DNA of 51,139 nt from [Mycobacterium] manitobense (GCF_025821665.1 NZ_JACKSJ010000079.1:1-51139); one strand, 5' to 3'. Numbered from the stretch's first letter, positions 1 to 9,759 are shown. The notes: a model not told the origin generated them from the letters alone. Translations and numbers: made by a program.

Positions 1-130
1 CGCCGCGCCGACGGCCGGCTGGCACTCGGCACCGCCGACGGCGCGGTGGTCACCCTGGCGCCCGCCGCCGCGCCGACGGCCGGCTGGCACTCGGCACCGC
101 CGACGGCGCGGTGGTCACCCTGGCGCCCGC
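1..130. repeat. 65-bp perfect tandem duplication
   Basis: Bases 1-65 are repeated exactly as 66-130, and identity ends at 131. The unit is not a multiple of three, so it shifts the reading frame of the lipoprotein gene that runs through it. Both copies encode the same stretch (RRADGRLALGTADGAVV...) but in different frames. The repeat starts exactly at the first base, which suits a contig-end assembly artefact at least as well as a real mutation. Confidence 0.95.
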
Positions 131-653
131 GGACGGCGACACCGCCGCGGTGGCCGCGGAACTGAAGATCTTCGCCCGCGTCGACGCCCTTGCGGCACAG
201 GGCGACACCATGGTGGTCCTCGACCGCGGGCAGACGTCGGTGACCACCGTCGACGCGTCCGGCACCGACGCCCGGCACGCGCTGCGCGCCGGTGAGGGCG
301 CCACCACGATGGCCGTCGACCCGGCGGGGCGGGTGCTGGTGGCCGACACCCGCGGCGACGGGCTGCTGGTGTTCGGCACCGACCCGCTGATCCTGCGCCA
401 GCGCTACCCGGTGCGCGGGGCGCCCTACGGGCTGGCCGCCTCACCGACGCTGTCCTGGGTGTCGCAGACTGCCACCAACACGGTCATTGGATACGATCTG
501 GCAACTGGCATCCCGGTGGAAAAGGTGCGATATCGGACCGTGCGGCAACCCGACTCCCTGGCCTTCGACGACGCGTCGGGCACGCTGTATGTCGTGTCCG
601 GTGCGGGAGACGGTGTCCAGGTGATCGCGAACGCGGCGGCGGGCGGGCCGTGA
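66..653 (+). CDS. lppL: LppL-like lipoprotein, 5'-truncated and frame-disturbed
   Basis: This is the C-terminal part (about 195 residues) of a secreted beta-propeller-like protein. It shows repeated VLVADTRGDGLLVFG and TLYVVSGAGDGVQV strands typical of YncE/NHL-type blades. Position directly upstream of pyrD matches M. tuberculosis lppL (Rv2138), on which the name rests. The signal peptide and lipobox lie outside the window. The first in-frame bases belong to the second copy of the 65-bp duplication; the first copy reads in another frame, so the gene is either interrupted or misassembled. The stop overlaps the next gene (GTGA). Confidence 0.65.
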   Translation, partial: RRADGRLALGTADGAVVTLAPADGDTAAVAAELKIFARVDALAAQGDTMVVLDRGQTSVTTVDASGTDARHALRAGEGATTMAVDPAGRVLVADTRGDGLLVFGTDPLILRQRYPVRGAPYGLAASPTLSWVSQTATNTVIGYDLATGIPVEKVRYRTVRQPDSLAFDDASGTLYVVSGAGDGVQVIANAAAGGP

Positions 654-895
654 GTGCCATGCACCGCGGCCGGATGCCGCAGGGCTGGGAGGGCGACCTC
701 TCCGACGACTACGAGTGGGTGCCGTTGCGGCTGCCACCCGACGTCACCCGGCTGACCGCGTCGATCCGGCTGTCCATCGAAGCCGAATACCGCGGCTGGG
801 AACTGACCCGGGTGCGGGCCTACACCGACGGCAGCCGACGGGTGTTGCTGCGCCGCAAGAAGACCGCGGGCATCACCGATCAGCCGGGACAGTGA
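650..895 (+). CDS. DUF5703-like small conserved protein
   Basis: An 81-residue soluble protein with a GTG start overlapping the lipoprotein stop, so probably translationally coupled to it. It contains [14 protein letters not shown], then [16 protein letters not shown] and a basic end (RRVLLRRKK). From memory this pattern fits the actinobacterial DUF5703 family found next to pyrD. Function is unknown. It lies 4 nt before pyrD in the same direction, so the three genes probably share a transcript. Confidence 0.75.
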   Translation: MSAMHRGRMPQGWEGDLSDDYEWVPLRLPPDVTRLTASIRLSIEAEYRGWELTRVRAYTDGSRRVLLRRKKTAGITDQPGQ

Positions 896-899
896 CCGG

Positions 900-1964
900 G
901 TGATCTACCGCGCAGTCCGCCGGCTGCTGTTCTCGGTGTCTGCCGAACGCGTGCACACCTGGGTGTTCGGCCTGCTGCGCGCCGTCACGGCGGTGGCCCC
1001 GTTGCGCGCCGCGCTGACGCGCTGGCTCGCTCCGCGCGACCCGGTGTTGGCCACCACGGTGTTCGGGGTGCGGTTCCCCGGCCCGCTCGGCCTGGCCGCC
1101 GGCTTCGACAAGGACGGCCGCGGTGTGCGCACCTGGCCCGCGCTGGGCTTCGGCTACGCCGAGGTGGGCACCGTGACCGCGCACCCGCAACCCGGCAACC
1201 CGCAGCCGCGGCTGTTCCGGTTGCCCGAGGACCGCGCACTGCTCAACCGGATGGGCTTCAACAACTCCGGTGCGGCCGAGCTGGCGCAGCGGCTGGCGCG
1301 GGCGCGACCCGCCGCCCCCGTCGGCGTCAACATCGGCAAGACGAAGGCCACCGCGGCCGAGGACGCCGTCGCCGACTACACCGAGAGTGCCCGGCACGTC
1401 GGGCCGGTGGCCGCGTTCGTCGTCGTCAACGTCAGCTCCCCCAACACCCCGGGGCTGCGCGACCTGCAGGCGGTCGACTCGCTGCGGCCCATCCTCGCCG
1501 CGGTCCGTGCCCAGACGACGGCTCCGGTGCTGGTGAAGATCGCGCCCGACCTCGAAGACGGCGACATCGACCAGATCGCCGATCTCGCAGTCGAACTCGG
1601 CCTTGCGGGCATCGTCGCGACGAACACGACGGTGTCGCGGGAGCAGCTGCACACTCCCGGCGCGACCGACCTGGGCGCAGGCGGCGTGTCCGGGCCGCCG
1701 GTCGCGCAGCGTTCGGCCGAGGTGCTGCGCCGGCTGTACCGGCGCGTCGGCGACCGCCTGGTGCTGGTGAGCGTCGGCGGCATCGAGACCGCCGACGACG
1801 CGTGGGACCGCATCACCGCGGGCGCCTCACTTCTGCAGGGCTACACCGGCTTCATCTACGGCGGCGGCCTGTGGGCCAAGCACATCCACGACGGCCTGGC
1901 CCGCCGCCTGCATGACGGCGGGTTCGCGTCACTGGCCGAGGCGGTCGGCACGGCGGCCGACTGA
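900..1964 (+). CDS. pyrD: Dihydroorotate dehydrogenase (quinone), class 2
   Basis: Oxidises dihydroorotate to orotate in pyrimidine synthesis, passing electrons through FMN to membrane quinones. The 354-residue length and amphipathic N-terminal extension (residues 1-40) are class 2 traits. Visible motifs are [30 protein letters not shown] with the catalytic serine at about 179/180, [17 protein letters not shown], and the FMN-phosphate site [16 protein letters not shown] followed by [10 protein letters not shown]. The GTG start lies 4 nt after the upstream stop. The flanking lppL and PEBP genes match the M. tuberculosis Rv2138-Rv2140c order. Confidence 0.97.
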   Translation: MIYRAVRRLLFSVSAERVHTWVFGLLRAVTAVAPLRAALTRWLAPRDPVLATTVFGVRFPGPLGLAAGFDKDGRGVRTWPALGFGYAEVGTVTAHPQPGNPQPRLFRLPEDRALLNRMGFNNSGAAELAQRLARARPAAPVGVNIGKTKATAAEDAVADYTESARHVGPVAAFVVVNVSSPNTPGLRDLQAVDSLRPILAAVRAQTTAPVLVKIAPDLEDGDIDQIADLAVELGLAGIVATNTTVSREQLHTPGATDLGAGGVSGPPVAQRSAEVLRRLYRRVGDRLVLVSVGGIETADDAWDRITAGASLLQGYTGFIYGGGLWAKHIHDGLARRLHDGGFASLAEAVGTAAD

Positions 1965-1966
1965 CA

Positions 1967-2503
1967 TCACTTCTGTTCGTGGGTTCCGGTGATCAGGGCG
2001 CGGGCGATCGCGTGGGAGAAGAGATTGAAACCGAGGTAGGCCGGCGTGGCCTCGGCGGGCACCTCGAGCTTTTCGACGTCCACGGCGTGCACCGCGATGA
2101 TGTACCGGTGCGGGCCGTGCCCGGGGGGCGGTGCCGCACCGATGAACCGCTGCAGGCCGGCGTCGTTGGACAGCGTGACCGCGTCACCGGGGAAGCCCTT
2201 GCTGCTGCCGTCGCCGACGCCTTCGGGGAGGTCGGTGACGGTCGCGGGCAGGTTGAACACCGCCCAGTGCCAGAACCCCGAACCGGTCGGCGCGTCGGGG
2301 TCGTACATCGTCACGGCGAAGCTGCGGGTCTCCTCAGGGAAGCCCGACCAGCTCAGCTGCGGCGAGACGTCCGAGCCGCCTGCGCCCATGATGCCGCTGA
2401 CCTGATCGTTGGACAGCGGTTCGCCGTCGGTCACCGACTCCGAGGTCAGCGTGAAGGTGGGCAGCTTCGGCAGGAACTCGTAGGGGTCGTACGGGAAGGC
2501 CAT
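1967..2503 (-). CDS. PEBP family protein (YbhB/YbcL, Raf-kinase-inhibitor-like)
   Basis: A 178-residue cytosolic protein of the phosphatidylethanolamine-binding family, homologous by position and sequence to M. tuberculosis Rv2140c (TB18.6). The ligand-pocket signatures are present: [31 protein letters not shown] and [13 protein letters not shown]. The ATG is preceded by an AAAGGA ribosome site. It converges on pyrD with only two bases between the stops. The physiological ligand is not evident from the sequence. Confidence 0.93.
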   Translation of the reverse strand: MAFPYDPYEFLPKLPTFTLTSESVTDGEPLSNDQVSGIMGAGGSDVSPQLSWSGFPEETRSFAVTMYDPDAPTGSGFWHWAVFNLPATVTDLPEGVGDGSSKGFPGDAVTLSNDAGLQRFIGAAPPPGHGPHRYIIAVHAVDVEKLEVPAEATPAYLGFNLFSHAIARALITGTHEQK

Positions 2504-2541
2504 GATGTCCTTTCGATGACGGAAACGGGACGGAACCCGGC

Positions 2542-3885
2542 TCAGCAGTGCTCGAGGAAGTGTTCGAGCACCCGGGCGCCGAATTCGAGCGCGTCGACGG
2601 GCACCCGCTCGTCGACACCGTGGAACAACGCCGAGAAATCGAGATCCGGCGGCAGCCGCAACGGCGCGAAGCCGAAGCAGCGAATCCCCAACTTGGCGAA
2701 CGCTTTCGCGTCGGTACCGCCGGAGAGCATGTACGGCACCGTGCGGGCGTCCGGGTCGAGGGTGAGCAGCGCGGCATTCATCGCGTCGACCAGGTCACCG
2801 TCGAAACTCGTCTCGTAGGAGTCGAGATCGCGCTCCCAGGTGCGGGTGACGTGCGGGCCGATCAGCTCGTCGACCTCCCGCTCGAACGCCTCCTTGCGGC
2901 CGGGCAGCACGCGGCAGTCCACCACCGCCTCGGCGGTCGCCGGGATGACGTTCGCCTTGTAGCCGGCCTTGAGCATCGTCGGATTGGCGGTGTCGCGCAG
3001 CGTCGCGCCGACGATCCGGGCGATTCCACCCAGTTTGGCGATCGAACCCTCGAGATCCGGCGAGTCCACGTCGAACGTGTACCCGGTTTCCTCGGCGACC
3101 GCGCTCAGGAACTGCTCGACGGTGTCGGTGAGCACCAGCGGGAACCGGTGGCGGCCCAGCCGCGCCACCGCCTCGGCGATCAGCGTGACCGCGTTGTCGT
3201 CGTGCACCATCGAGCCGTGGCCTGCGCGCGCGCGTGCCGACAGCCGCATCCACGACAGGCCCTTCTCCGCGGTCTCGATGAGGTAGAGCCTGCGCTCACC
3301 GCCGTCGCGGCGCGGCACGGTCAGCGAGAACCCGCCCACCTCGCCGATGGCCTCGGTGACGCCCTCGAATAGATCGGGCCGGTGCTGGATGAGCCACTGG
3401 GCGCCGTAGGTGCCGCCGTGCTCCTCGTCGGAGACGAACGCGAACACCAGATCGCGGGGCGGCACGATGCCCGCACGCTTGAAGTGCCGGGCGACGGCGA
3501 TCATCATGCCGCACATGTCCTTCATGTCGACCGCGCCGCGGCCCCACACGTAGCCGTCCTCGATCGCCCCGGAGAACGGGTGCACGCTCCAGTCCGCGGG
3601 TTCGGCGGGCACCACGTCGAGGTGGCCGTGGATCATCAGCGCGCCCCTCGACCGGTCGGCGCCGGGCAGCCGGGCGAACACATTGCCCCGGCCGGGTGCG
3701 CCCGCCTCGACGTACTCGGTCTTGTAGCCGACCTCCTCGAGCTTCTGCCCCACCCAGCGGGCGCATTCCTCCTCGCCCTTGGTGGTGGCGGGGTCGCCGG
3801 TGTTGGAGGTGTCGAACCGGATCAACGCGCTGACGAGTTCGACGACCTCGTGGGATGCGTCCGGGGCTGAAGTCACAGTCACCAT
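2542..3885 (-). CDS. M20 family metallopeptidase (Rv2141c-like)
   Basis: A 447-residue zinc-dependent amidohydrolase/exopeptidase of the ArgE/DapE/carboxypeptidase G2 type. Metal-site motifs are visible: [10 protein letters not shown] (His and Asp ligands), [10 protein letters not shown] (bridging Asp), SDEEHGG (catalytic Glu pair) and [11 protein letters not shown] dimerisation-domain region ([12 protein letters not shown]) lies between them. ATG at 3885 was chosen over an upstream GTG at 3894 because it gives the length I recall for the M. tuberculosis homologue. The substrate cannot be read from sequence. It may form a unit with the PEBP gene 38 nt downstream. Confidence 0.9.
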   Translation of the reverse strand: MVTVTSAPDASHEVVELVSALIRFDTSNTGDPATTKGEEECARWVGQKLEEVGYKTEYVEAGAPGRGNVFARLPGADRSRGALMIHGHLDVVPAEPADWSVHPFSGAIEDGYVWGRGAVDMKDMCGMMIAVARHFKRAGIVPPRDLVFAFVSDEEHGGTYGAQWLIQHRPDLFEGVTEAIGEVGGFSLTVPRRDGGERRLYLIETAEKGLSWMRLSARARAGHGSMVHDDNAVTLIAEAVARLGRHRFPLVLTDTVEQFLSAVAEETGYTFDVDSPDLEGSIAKLGGIARIVGATLRDTANPTMLKAGYKANVIPATAEAVVDCRVLPGRKEAFEREVDELIGPHVTRTWERDLDSYETSFDGDLVDAMNAALLTLDPDARTVPYMLSGGTDAKAFAKLGIRCFGFAPLRLPPDLDFSALFHGVDERVPVDALEFGARVLEHFLEHC

Positions 3886-3957
3886 TCGTACCACCCGGCC
3901 CGGCCTCGGGTTTGGGTCCGGGCCACGCCATCCGTTAGCCTTAGTCGCTCACTGACG

Positions 3958-4046
3958 GTCCGAGTGGCGGAATGGCAGACGCGCTAGCTTGAGGTGCTAG
4001 TGCCCTATTAACGGGCGTGGGGGTTCAAGTCCCCCCTCGGACACCA
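3958..4046 (+). tRNA. tRNA-Leu (anticodon GAG)
   Basis: A class II tRNA with acceptor stem GTCCGAG (3958-3964) pairing with CTCGGAC (4036-4042), discriminator A4043 and an encoded CCA at 4044-4046. The anticodon stem CTAGC/GCTAG encloses loop TTGAGGT with anticodon GAG at 3991-3993, reading CUC and CUU. A long variable arm (GCCC/GGGC) confirms leucine identity, and the T arm is GGGGG-TTCAAGT-CCCCC. It sits between the M20 peptidase and the 3' end of the convergent nitrate reductase gene. Confidence 0.97.
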
Positions 4047-4052
4047 GAACTC

Positions 4053-7000
4053 TCAGTACACGTCGCGGACGTAGCGTTTCGACGCCACCAGCTCACGCTT
4101 GTAGTCGTGGGCCTGTTCATTCGTCATCCCGCCGTGCTTGCGGATGATCGCGGTCAGGGCATCGTCGACGTCGCGCGCCATCCGCGTGGCGTCGCCGCAG
4201 ACGTAGAAGTGCGCACCGTCCTGCAGCCGCCGCCACACCTCGGCGCCGCGCTCGAGCATCCGGTGCTGGACGTACACCCTGTCCTTCTGGTCCCGGGAGA
4301 ACGCCAGGTCCAACTCCAGGAAGCCGTCGCTGACCATGTGCTCGAGGTCGTCGCGGTAGTAGAAGTCGGTCTCGCGGTGCTGGTCGCCGAAGAACAGCCA
4401 GTTGCGCCCGGTGTGGCCGAGCGCGCGGCGCTCCTGCAGGAACCCCCGGAACGGTGCGATGCCGGTGCCGGGGCCGACCATGATCATCGGGGTGTCCGCA
4501 TCCTCCGGCGGGCGGAAGTGCGGTGAGCGCTGCAGGAACACCGGCACCGGCGCGTCGGCGGCGCGGTCGGCGAGGAATGTCGAGCACACGCCGCCGCGGC
4601 GGCCGCCGTCGGTGCCGTGGTAGCGCACCACGGACACCGTCAGCTGCACCTCGTTCGGGCTGACCAACGGGCTCGACGAGATGGAGTAGTTGCGCGGCGT
4701 CAGGCGGACCAGCACCTCCTGCCACTGCGCCGGGTCGGCGTGCACCGCGAACTCGCGGACGATGTCCAGCCCGTCGCGGGTGGCGAGCCGCTTGTCGAGC
4801 TTGTCCTTCGGCGCCCGCAGCGGCCGCGCGTCACGGCTGTTCTCGGCGACGAACCGCAGCAGGTTTGGCGTGACCTTGCGGATGTCGTAACAGGTGGCCA
4901 GCGCGTCGCGCAGAGGCTGTTCGGCGCCGTCCACCTCGACCACCTGCTCCCCGCGCAGGCCGGTGGCCGACAACCACCCGTCGACCACCGCGGGATCGTT
5001 GCGGGCGAACACCCCGAGCGAATCTCCGACGCCGTAGCCGACACCGAACTGCGAGATGTCGAATCCGAACAGCCGCACCTCTTTCGCCGAGGACGGGCCG
5101 TTGAGCACCACGTTGCGGCTCAGCGGTGCCTGCACGGGCTTGGCGCGGGTGAACGGCTCGGCGACGGTGGCAGGCCGGGTGATCGTCGTGGTGCCGCCGC
5201 GGGCCGCGCCGGTCGGTGTGGACCCAGCACCGAGCAGGGCGACGACGTCCTCGGTCCAGTTCTGCATCGGTTCCTCGTCGTACGCTTCGCATTCCGCGCG
5301 GCTGCGCAGCCTGGTGGCGCCGAGCGCGGCCAGCCGGTCGTCCAGCGAGCGGGCATGCCCGCAGAAGTCGTCGTACGCCCGGTCCCCGATCCCCAGCACG
5401 GCGAAGCGGACACCGTCGAGGGCGGGGGCCTGCGCCGACTCCAGGCGGCTCCAGAAGTCCGCGCCGTTGTCCGGCGGGCCGCCGTCGCCGAAGGTGCTGG
5501 TGACCACCAGCACGTCGCGGGCCGTCGTGAGATCGGTGACCGCCACGTCGTCCATGTTGCGTAGCTGCGCGGCAGCGAGTTTCGCGGCGACCCGGCCCGC
5601 CACCTCCTCGGCGTTGCCGGTCTGCGACGCCCACAGCACCAGCGGTCCTCCCCCGGCGGGTGCGGCCTCGGCCGCGGCGGGCGCGGCACCGACCCGGGAG
5701 TAGCGCCCGGCCAGCACACCGTCGATCCACAGCCGTACGTCGGCGCGCACCGGGGCGTGCGCGGGCAGCACCGGAACTCCGCTGGGGTGATCACCCAGCG
5801 CACCGAGAAATGCGGCGAGGTAGAGCTTCTCGTCGTCGGTCAGGGTCGGCTTGCGGGTTCGCCCGATGCCCTGTTCGGCGACGAGCGGATGGCCGGCCGG
5901 GGTGCCGACCGGCTTCACCGGGCGCATGCTGATCGCGCACACCTTGAACTCCGGTTGCAGCGACTCGGGGTCGACGGCGTCGTTGGTCAGGGCGTTGATG
6001 GTCAGGTACTCGCCGTGTTCGTCGTTCCAGTGGAACGGCACGAAGCAGCTGCCGGGTCGCACCCGGTCGGTCACCACCGCGGGCAGCACGGCACGGCCGC
6101 GCCGGGAGGCGAGTTCCACCGACGTCCCGTCGGTGATCTCGAGGGCCACCGCGTCGACGGGATGGATCTCGACGAACGGGCCACTGTTGAGCTTGTTGAG
6201 CTTGTCCACCTTGCCGGTCTTGGTCATGGTGTGCCACTGGTGTTGCAGCCGACCGGTGTTCAGCACGATCGGGTAGTCGGTGTCGGGCAGTTCGTCGGCG
6301 TCGACGTGCGGTCGTGGGAAGAACACCGCCCGCCGGGACGGCGTCGCGAACGCCAGCCGGGGCGTGGCGCCGTCCTCGTCGACGAGGAGGTGCTGGCTGA
6401 CACCGTCGTTGAGGTAGCGGATCGGGTGCCGGTCGGTGTCGCCGCCGGGCAACCCGTGCGGCGGCACCGGCCACTGCAGCGGTGTCTGGCGGAGCCGGTC
6501 GTAGCTGACGCCGCGCAGGTCGTAGCCCGTCCGCAGATTGGTGAATCCGGTGATCTCGTCGATGATCTCGGCACTGCTGCGGTAGTCGAAGTGCTCGCCG
6601 AAGCCGAGCTGGGCGGCGATGTCGCAGATCAGCTGCCAGTCCGGGCGGGCCTGTCCGGCCGGCGGGATCGACTGCTGCAGCAGCGTCATCGTGCGGTCGG
6701 AGTTGATCATCACCGCGTCCGATTCGGCCCACAGCGTGGCGGGCAGCACGATGTCGGCGTAGCGGTTGGTCGCGTTGTCCCGGTAGGTGTCCTGGGTGAT
6801 CACCAGTTCGGCGGCCTCGAGTCCCGCGATCGTGGTCTTGCGGTTCGGCATGGTGGCCACCGGATTGGTGCAGATGATCCAGCACGCCTTGATCTCGCCC
6901 GCGGCGAGCCGTTCGAACATGTCGACCGCGCCCGGCCCGAACTCGCTGCGGATGGTGTCCGGCGGCAGACCCCACTTCTGTTCGACGAACGCCCGGTCGT

Positions 7001-8084
7001 CGGCGGAGACCACCGACCGCTGGCCGGGCAGGCCGGGGCCCATGTAGCCCATCTCACGCCCGCCCATGGCGTTGGGCTGACCGGTCAGCGACATCGGCCC
7101 GGTGCCGGGGCGGCAGATCGCGCCGGTCGCCAGGTGCAGATTGCAGATCGCGTTGGTGTTCCAGGTGCCGTGGGTGCTCTGGTTCATTCCCACCGCCCAG
7201 CAGGTCATCCAGTCGCCGGCCTCGGCGATCATCGCGGCGGCCAACCGGAGGTCCGACTCGCCGATCCCGGTGATCTCCGACACCCGCGCGGGCGGATAGT
7301 CCGCCAGGAACGGGCGCATCTGCTCCCAGCCCTCGGTGTGCTCGGCGATGAACTGCTCGTCGATGTCGCCGCTCTCCACCAGCAGGTGCAGCAGGCCGTT
7401 GAGCAGCGCGAGGTCGGTGCCCGGCTTGATCTGCAGGAACAGGTCCGCTTTCTCGGCGGTGGTGGTGCGCCGGGGATCGACGACGATCAGCTTGGCGCCC
7501 GCCTTGAGCCGGTCGGCCATGCGCAGGTAGAGGATCGGGTGACAGTCGGCCATGTTGGACCCGATGACGAAGAACAGGTTCGTCAGGTCGAAGTCGGTGT
7601 ACGACCCGGGTGGGCCGTCGGAGCCGAGGGACTGCTTGTAGCCGGTGCCCGCGCTGGCCATGCAGAGCCGCGAGTTCGACTCCAGGTACTTGGTTCGCAG
7701 GAAGCCCTTAGCGAGTTTGGTTGCCAGATACTGGGATTCGAGTGACATCTGCCCGGAGACGTACAGTGCGACCGCGTCCGGTCCGTACTTGTCGACGATG
7801 GCCCGCAACCGCCGGCCGGCTTCGGCGATCGCGTCGTCCACGGGCACCGGCACCGGTTCGTCGTCGCGCCCCGGCCGCAGCAGCCCCGACTTCAGCCGCC
7901 CCTCGTCGGCCCGCATCATCTCGGCGTGGGTGGCGCCCTTGGTGCACAACCGGCCCGCGTTGGTCGGGTGCAGCTTGTCCCCCGACACGCGGGCGATCAC
8001 CGGGTGGTCGGCGTCACCGTCGGTCTGCACCTCGATGCCGCAGCCGACGCCGCAGTACGAGCATGCCGTCCTGGTCACCGCCAT
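4053..8084 (-). CDS. nasN: Assimilatory nitrate reductase fused to a sulfite-reductase-type flavoprotein
   Basis: A 1343-residue fusion predicted to reduce nitrate to nitrite with NADPH in the cytosol. Residues 1 to about 790 are a molybdopterin oxidoreductase: [4Fe-4S] ligands Cys8, Cys11, Cys15 and Cys47, and probable Mo ligand Cys141 in NSRLCMASA. Residues about 815-960 are a flavodoxin-like FMN domain (LWASQTGNAEEVAGRV, TSTFGDGGPPDN). The remainder is a CysJ-like FAD/NADPH module (RNYSISSSP, GGVCSTFL, GPGTGIAPFRGF, YVCGDATRMARDV). I recall this architecture as NasN of M. smegmatis (MSMEG_4206), also located near pyrD. ATG 8084 precedes the first Cys motif closely; a GTG at 8156 would add 24 residues. 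It follows narK on the same strand and is probably cotranscribed. Confidence 0.93.
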   Translation of the reverse strand: MAVTRTACSYCGVGCGIEVQTDGDADHPVIARVSGDKLHPTNAGRLCTKGATHAEMMRADEGRLKSGLLRPGRDDEPVPVPVDDAIAEAGRRLRAIVDKYGPDAVALYVSGQMSLESQYLATKLAKGFLRTKYLESNSRLCMASAGTGYKQSLGSDGPPGSYTDFDLTNLFFVIGSNMADCHPILYLRMADRLKAGAKLIVVDPRRTTTAEKADLFLQIKPGTDLALLNGLLHLLVESGDIDEQFIAEHTEGWEQMRPFLADYPPARVSEITGIGESDLRLAAAMIAEAGDWMTCWAVGMNQSTHGTWNTNAICNLHLATGAICRPGTGPMSLTGQPNAMGGREMGYMGPGLPGQRSVVSADDRAFVEQKWGLPPDTIRSEFGPGAVDMFERLAAGEIKACWIICTNPVATMPNRKTTIAGLEAAELVITQDTYRDNATNRYADIVLPATLWAESDAVMINSDRTMTLLQQSIPPAGQARPDWQLICDIAAQLGFGEHFDYRSSAEIIDEITGFTNLRTGYDLRGVSYDRLRQTPLQWPVPPHGLPGGDTDRHPIRYLNDGVSQHLLVDEDGATPRLAFATPSRRAVFFPRPHVDADELPDTDYPIVLNTGRLQHQWHTMTKTGKVDKLNKLNSGPFVEIHPVDAVALEITDGTSVELASRRGRAVLPAVVTDRVRPGSCFVPFHWNDEHGEYLTINALTNDAVDPESLQPEFKVCAISMRPVKPVGTPAGHPLVAEQGIGRTRKPTLTDDEKLYLAAFLGALGDHPSGVPVLPAHAPVRADVRLWIDGVLAGRYSRVGAAPAAAEAAPAGGGPLVLWASQTGNAEEVAGRVAAKLAAAQLRNMDDVAVTDLTTARDVLVVTSTFGDGGPPDNGADFWSRLESAQAPALDGVRFAVLGIGDRAYDDFCGHARSLDDRLAALGATRLRSRAECEAYDEEPMQNWTEDVVALLGAGSTPTGAARGGTTTITRPATVAEPFTRAKPVQAPLSRNVVLNGPSSAKEVRLFGFDISQFGVGYGVGDSLGVFARNDPAVVDGWLSATGLRGEQVVEVDGAEQPLRDALATCYDIRKVTPNLLRFVAENSRDARPLRAPKDKLDKRLATRDGLDIVREFAVHADPAQWQEVLVRLTPRNYSISSSPLVSPNEVQLTVSVVRYHGTDGGRRGGVCSTFLADRAADAPVPVFLQRSPHFRPPEDADTPMIMVGPGTGIAPFRGFLQERRALGHTGRNWLFFGDQHRETDFYYRDDLEHMVSDGFLELDLAFSRDQKDRVYVQHRMLERGAEVWRRLQDGAHFYVCGDATRMARDVDDALTAIIRKHGGMTNEQAHDYKRELVASKRYVRDVY

Positions 8085-8194
8085 GACCCCAATGGTGTGC
8101 GGGTCCTGTTCCGGTTCGTTTCCGGTGACGTTATCGGGAGGAAAACTGGTGCTCACCGCCGTCACGCGGCCTTGGTGAGCCGCATCTGCGCTGG

Positions 8195-9604
8195 TCAGCC
8201 CGTCGATGCCGGGGCGGGAACGCGGCCGATGTGTTCTCCGCCACCCGCCTTGGCCGTCTGCATCCGCAAGAAGACGACCCAGGTCACGATCGCGCAGACC
8301 ACGTAGAAGCCCATGAACACCCAGAACGCGTTGGTGGCCGACTTCGCGTCGCCGACGTAGGACGCGCGCAGCACGATGTTGATGAACACACCGCCGAGGG
8401 CACCGACCGCTCCGGCGAACCCGATCAGCGCACCGGACATGCTGCGCGACCAGGCCGCCTTCTCCGCCGGGCTCCACTCGTCGTGGCCCTGGGCCTTCGC
8501 CTCGAAGATCGACGGGATCATCTTGTACGTCGAACCGTTGCCGATCCCGGACAGGATGAACAGCATGATGAAGCCGGCCACGTAGCACGCCATCTGCCCG
8601 CCGGTCGGCGCGCCGGCCGTGCCGTCGTCGATCATGCCGGTGGTCACCAGGATCCCGGCGGCGAACGTCATCGCGACGAAGGTGTACAGCGTGATCCGTC
8701 CGCCGCCGATCCGGTCGGCGAGCTTGCCGCCGAACGGCCGCGAGATGGAGCCGAGAAGCGGCCCGATGAACGAGATCTGCGCGGCGTGCAGCGAGGCCTG
8801 CGCCGCGGTGTCGCCGCCGGCGAGGTAGTTGATCTGCAGCACCTGCCCGAAGGCGAACGAGAATCCGATGAACGACCCGAACGTGCCGATGTAGAGGAAG
8901 CTCATCACCCAGGAGTGCTGGTAGCGCAGCGCTTCGGCGAGCGCACCGAGGTTGGACCGCTGGTTGCCGAGGTTGTCCATGAACAGCGCGGCGCCGACCG
9001 CGGCCGCGGCGATCAGCACGAGGTAGGTGGCACAGACGATTTCGGGAGCGGTGTTGCCGACGGTGGCGATCACGAGCAGTCCGACCAGCTGGATCACGGG
9101 GACGCCGATGTTGCCGCCGCCGGCGTTCAGGCCCAGCGCCCAGCCCTTGAGCCGCTGCGGGTAGAAGGCGTTGATGTTGGTCATCGACGAGGCGAAGTTG
9201 CCGCCGCCGAAGCCCGCGAACGCGGCCACCACCATGAACGTGGTGTAGGACGTGCCCGGATTCTTCATCACGTACCACGTCATGAGCGTCGGGATCAGCA
9301 GCAGCAGCGCACTGACGATCGTCCAGTTGCGGCCGCCGAACCGGGCGGGCGCGATGGTGTACGGGATGCGCATGAAGGCGCCGATCAGGGTCGGCATCGC
9401 CACCAGGTAGAACTTGCCCGCCGGGTCGATGCCGTAGACGTCCTGCGGCATGAACAGCACCATCACCGACCAGATCGACCAGATCGAGAAGCCGACATGC
9501 TCGGCGAAGATCGACCAGATCAGGTTGCGCTTGGCGATCTTGTTCCCGCCCGAGTTCCACGCCTCGACGTCCTCGGCGTCCCAGTGTGCGATGTCGCGGC
9601 TCAT
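8195..9604 (-). CDS. narK: NarK-type nitrate/nitrite MFS transporter
   Basis: A 469-residue, approximately 12-helix transporter of the NarK/NasA nitrate-nitrite porter family, predicted to import nitrate for the adjacent reductase. Family signatures include FAGFGGGNFASSMTNINAFYP and a second Gly-rich stretch GLNAGGGNIGVPV, the two nitrate-signature loops, plus a conserved basic residue in FMRIPYTIAPARFGGRNW. The ATG start faces the divergent nirB operon 161 bp away, so the two units share a control region holding a GlnR-like box. Transport direction (uptake or nitrite export) is inferred from context. Confidence 0.95.
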   Translation of the reverse strand: MSRDIAHWDAEDVEAWNSGGNKIAKRNLIWSIFAEHVGFSIWSIWSVMVLFMPQDVYGIDPAGKFYLVAMPTLIGAFMRIPYTIAPARFGGRNWTIVSALLLLIPTLMTWYVMKNPGTSYTTFMVVAAFAGFGGGNFASSMTNINAFYPQRLKGWALGLNAGGGNIGVPVIQLVGLLVIATVGNTAPEIVCATYLVLIAAAAVGAALFMDNLGNQRSNLGALAEALRYQHSWVMSFLYIGTFGSFIGFSFAFGQVLQINYLAGGDTAAQASLHAAQISFIGPLLGSISRPFGGKLADRIGGGRITLYTFVAMTFAAGILVTTGMIDDGTAGAPTGGQMACYVAGFIMLFILSGIGNGSTYKMIPSIFEAKAQGHDEWSPAEKAAWSRSMSGALIGFAGAVGALGGVFINIVLRASYVGDAKSATNAFWVFMGFYVVCAIVTWVVFLRMQTAKAGGGEHIGRVPAPASTG

Positions 9605-9727
9605 GCCATCTGTCTACTGCCGGGCCGTTCCGCGGCCGTTGCCCCCCGGTGTCGGCTGTGTCAACTCGCGCTCACACCCGCGCTGCGGGCTGCTGTGCAC
9701 AACGAGATCCACGGCCGACTCCGCGAC

Positions 9728-9743
9728 GAAACCACCACGAAAC
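9728..9743. promoter_or_regulatory. Candidate GlnR box
   Basis: GAAAC-N6-GAAAC (9728-9732 and 9739-9743) has the AC-N9-AC geometry described for GlnR, the actinobacterial nitrogen regulator known to control nitrate and nitrite assimilation genes. It lies in the 161-bp divergent region, 22 nt upstream of the small gene that leads the nirB operon and about 125 nt from the narK start. No second site pair with the full four-half-site pattern was seen. Confidence 0.6.
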
Positions 9744-9753
9744 AATCGCCGCC

Positions 9754-9759
9754 TAGTCA
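9754..9759 (+). promoter_or_regulatory. Possible -10 element for a leaderless nirB-operon transcript
   Basis: TAGTCA ends six bases before ATG 9766, exactly where a -10 hexamer would fall if transcription began at the A of the start codon. No usable Shine-Dalgarno spacing precedes this ATG, which supports leaderless translation, a common mode in mycobacteria. Evidence is positional only. Confidence 0.35.

Noticed and set aside
3958..4100. tRNA-Leu 3' end as an integration site
   Set aside because: No integrase, no direct repeat of the tRNA 3' end was noticed, and neighbouring genes are typical mycobacterial ones.
5757..7745. Long plus-strand reading frame opposite nasN
   Set aside because: Same antisense shadow pattern, no motifs, no ribosome site, fully inside a well-supported gene.
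8085..9560. A single uninterrupted reading of the nitrate-reductase frame through narK, suggesting a 1835-residue protein
   Set aside because: The part above 8156 is Arg/His/Gly-rich low-complexity translation of narK in the wrong frame; narK itself is a clear 12-helix transporter in another frame.
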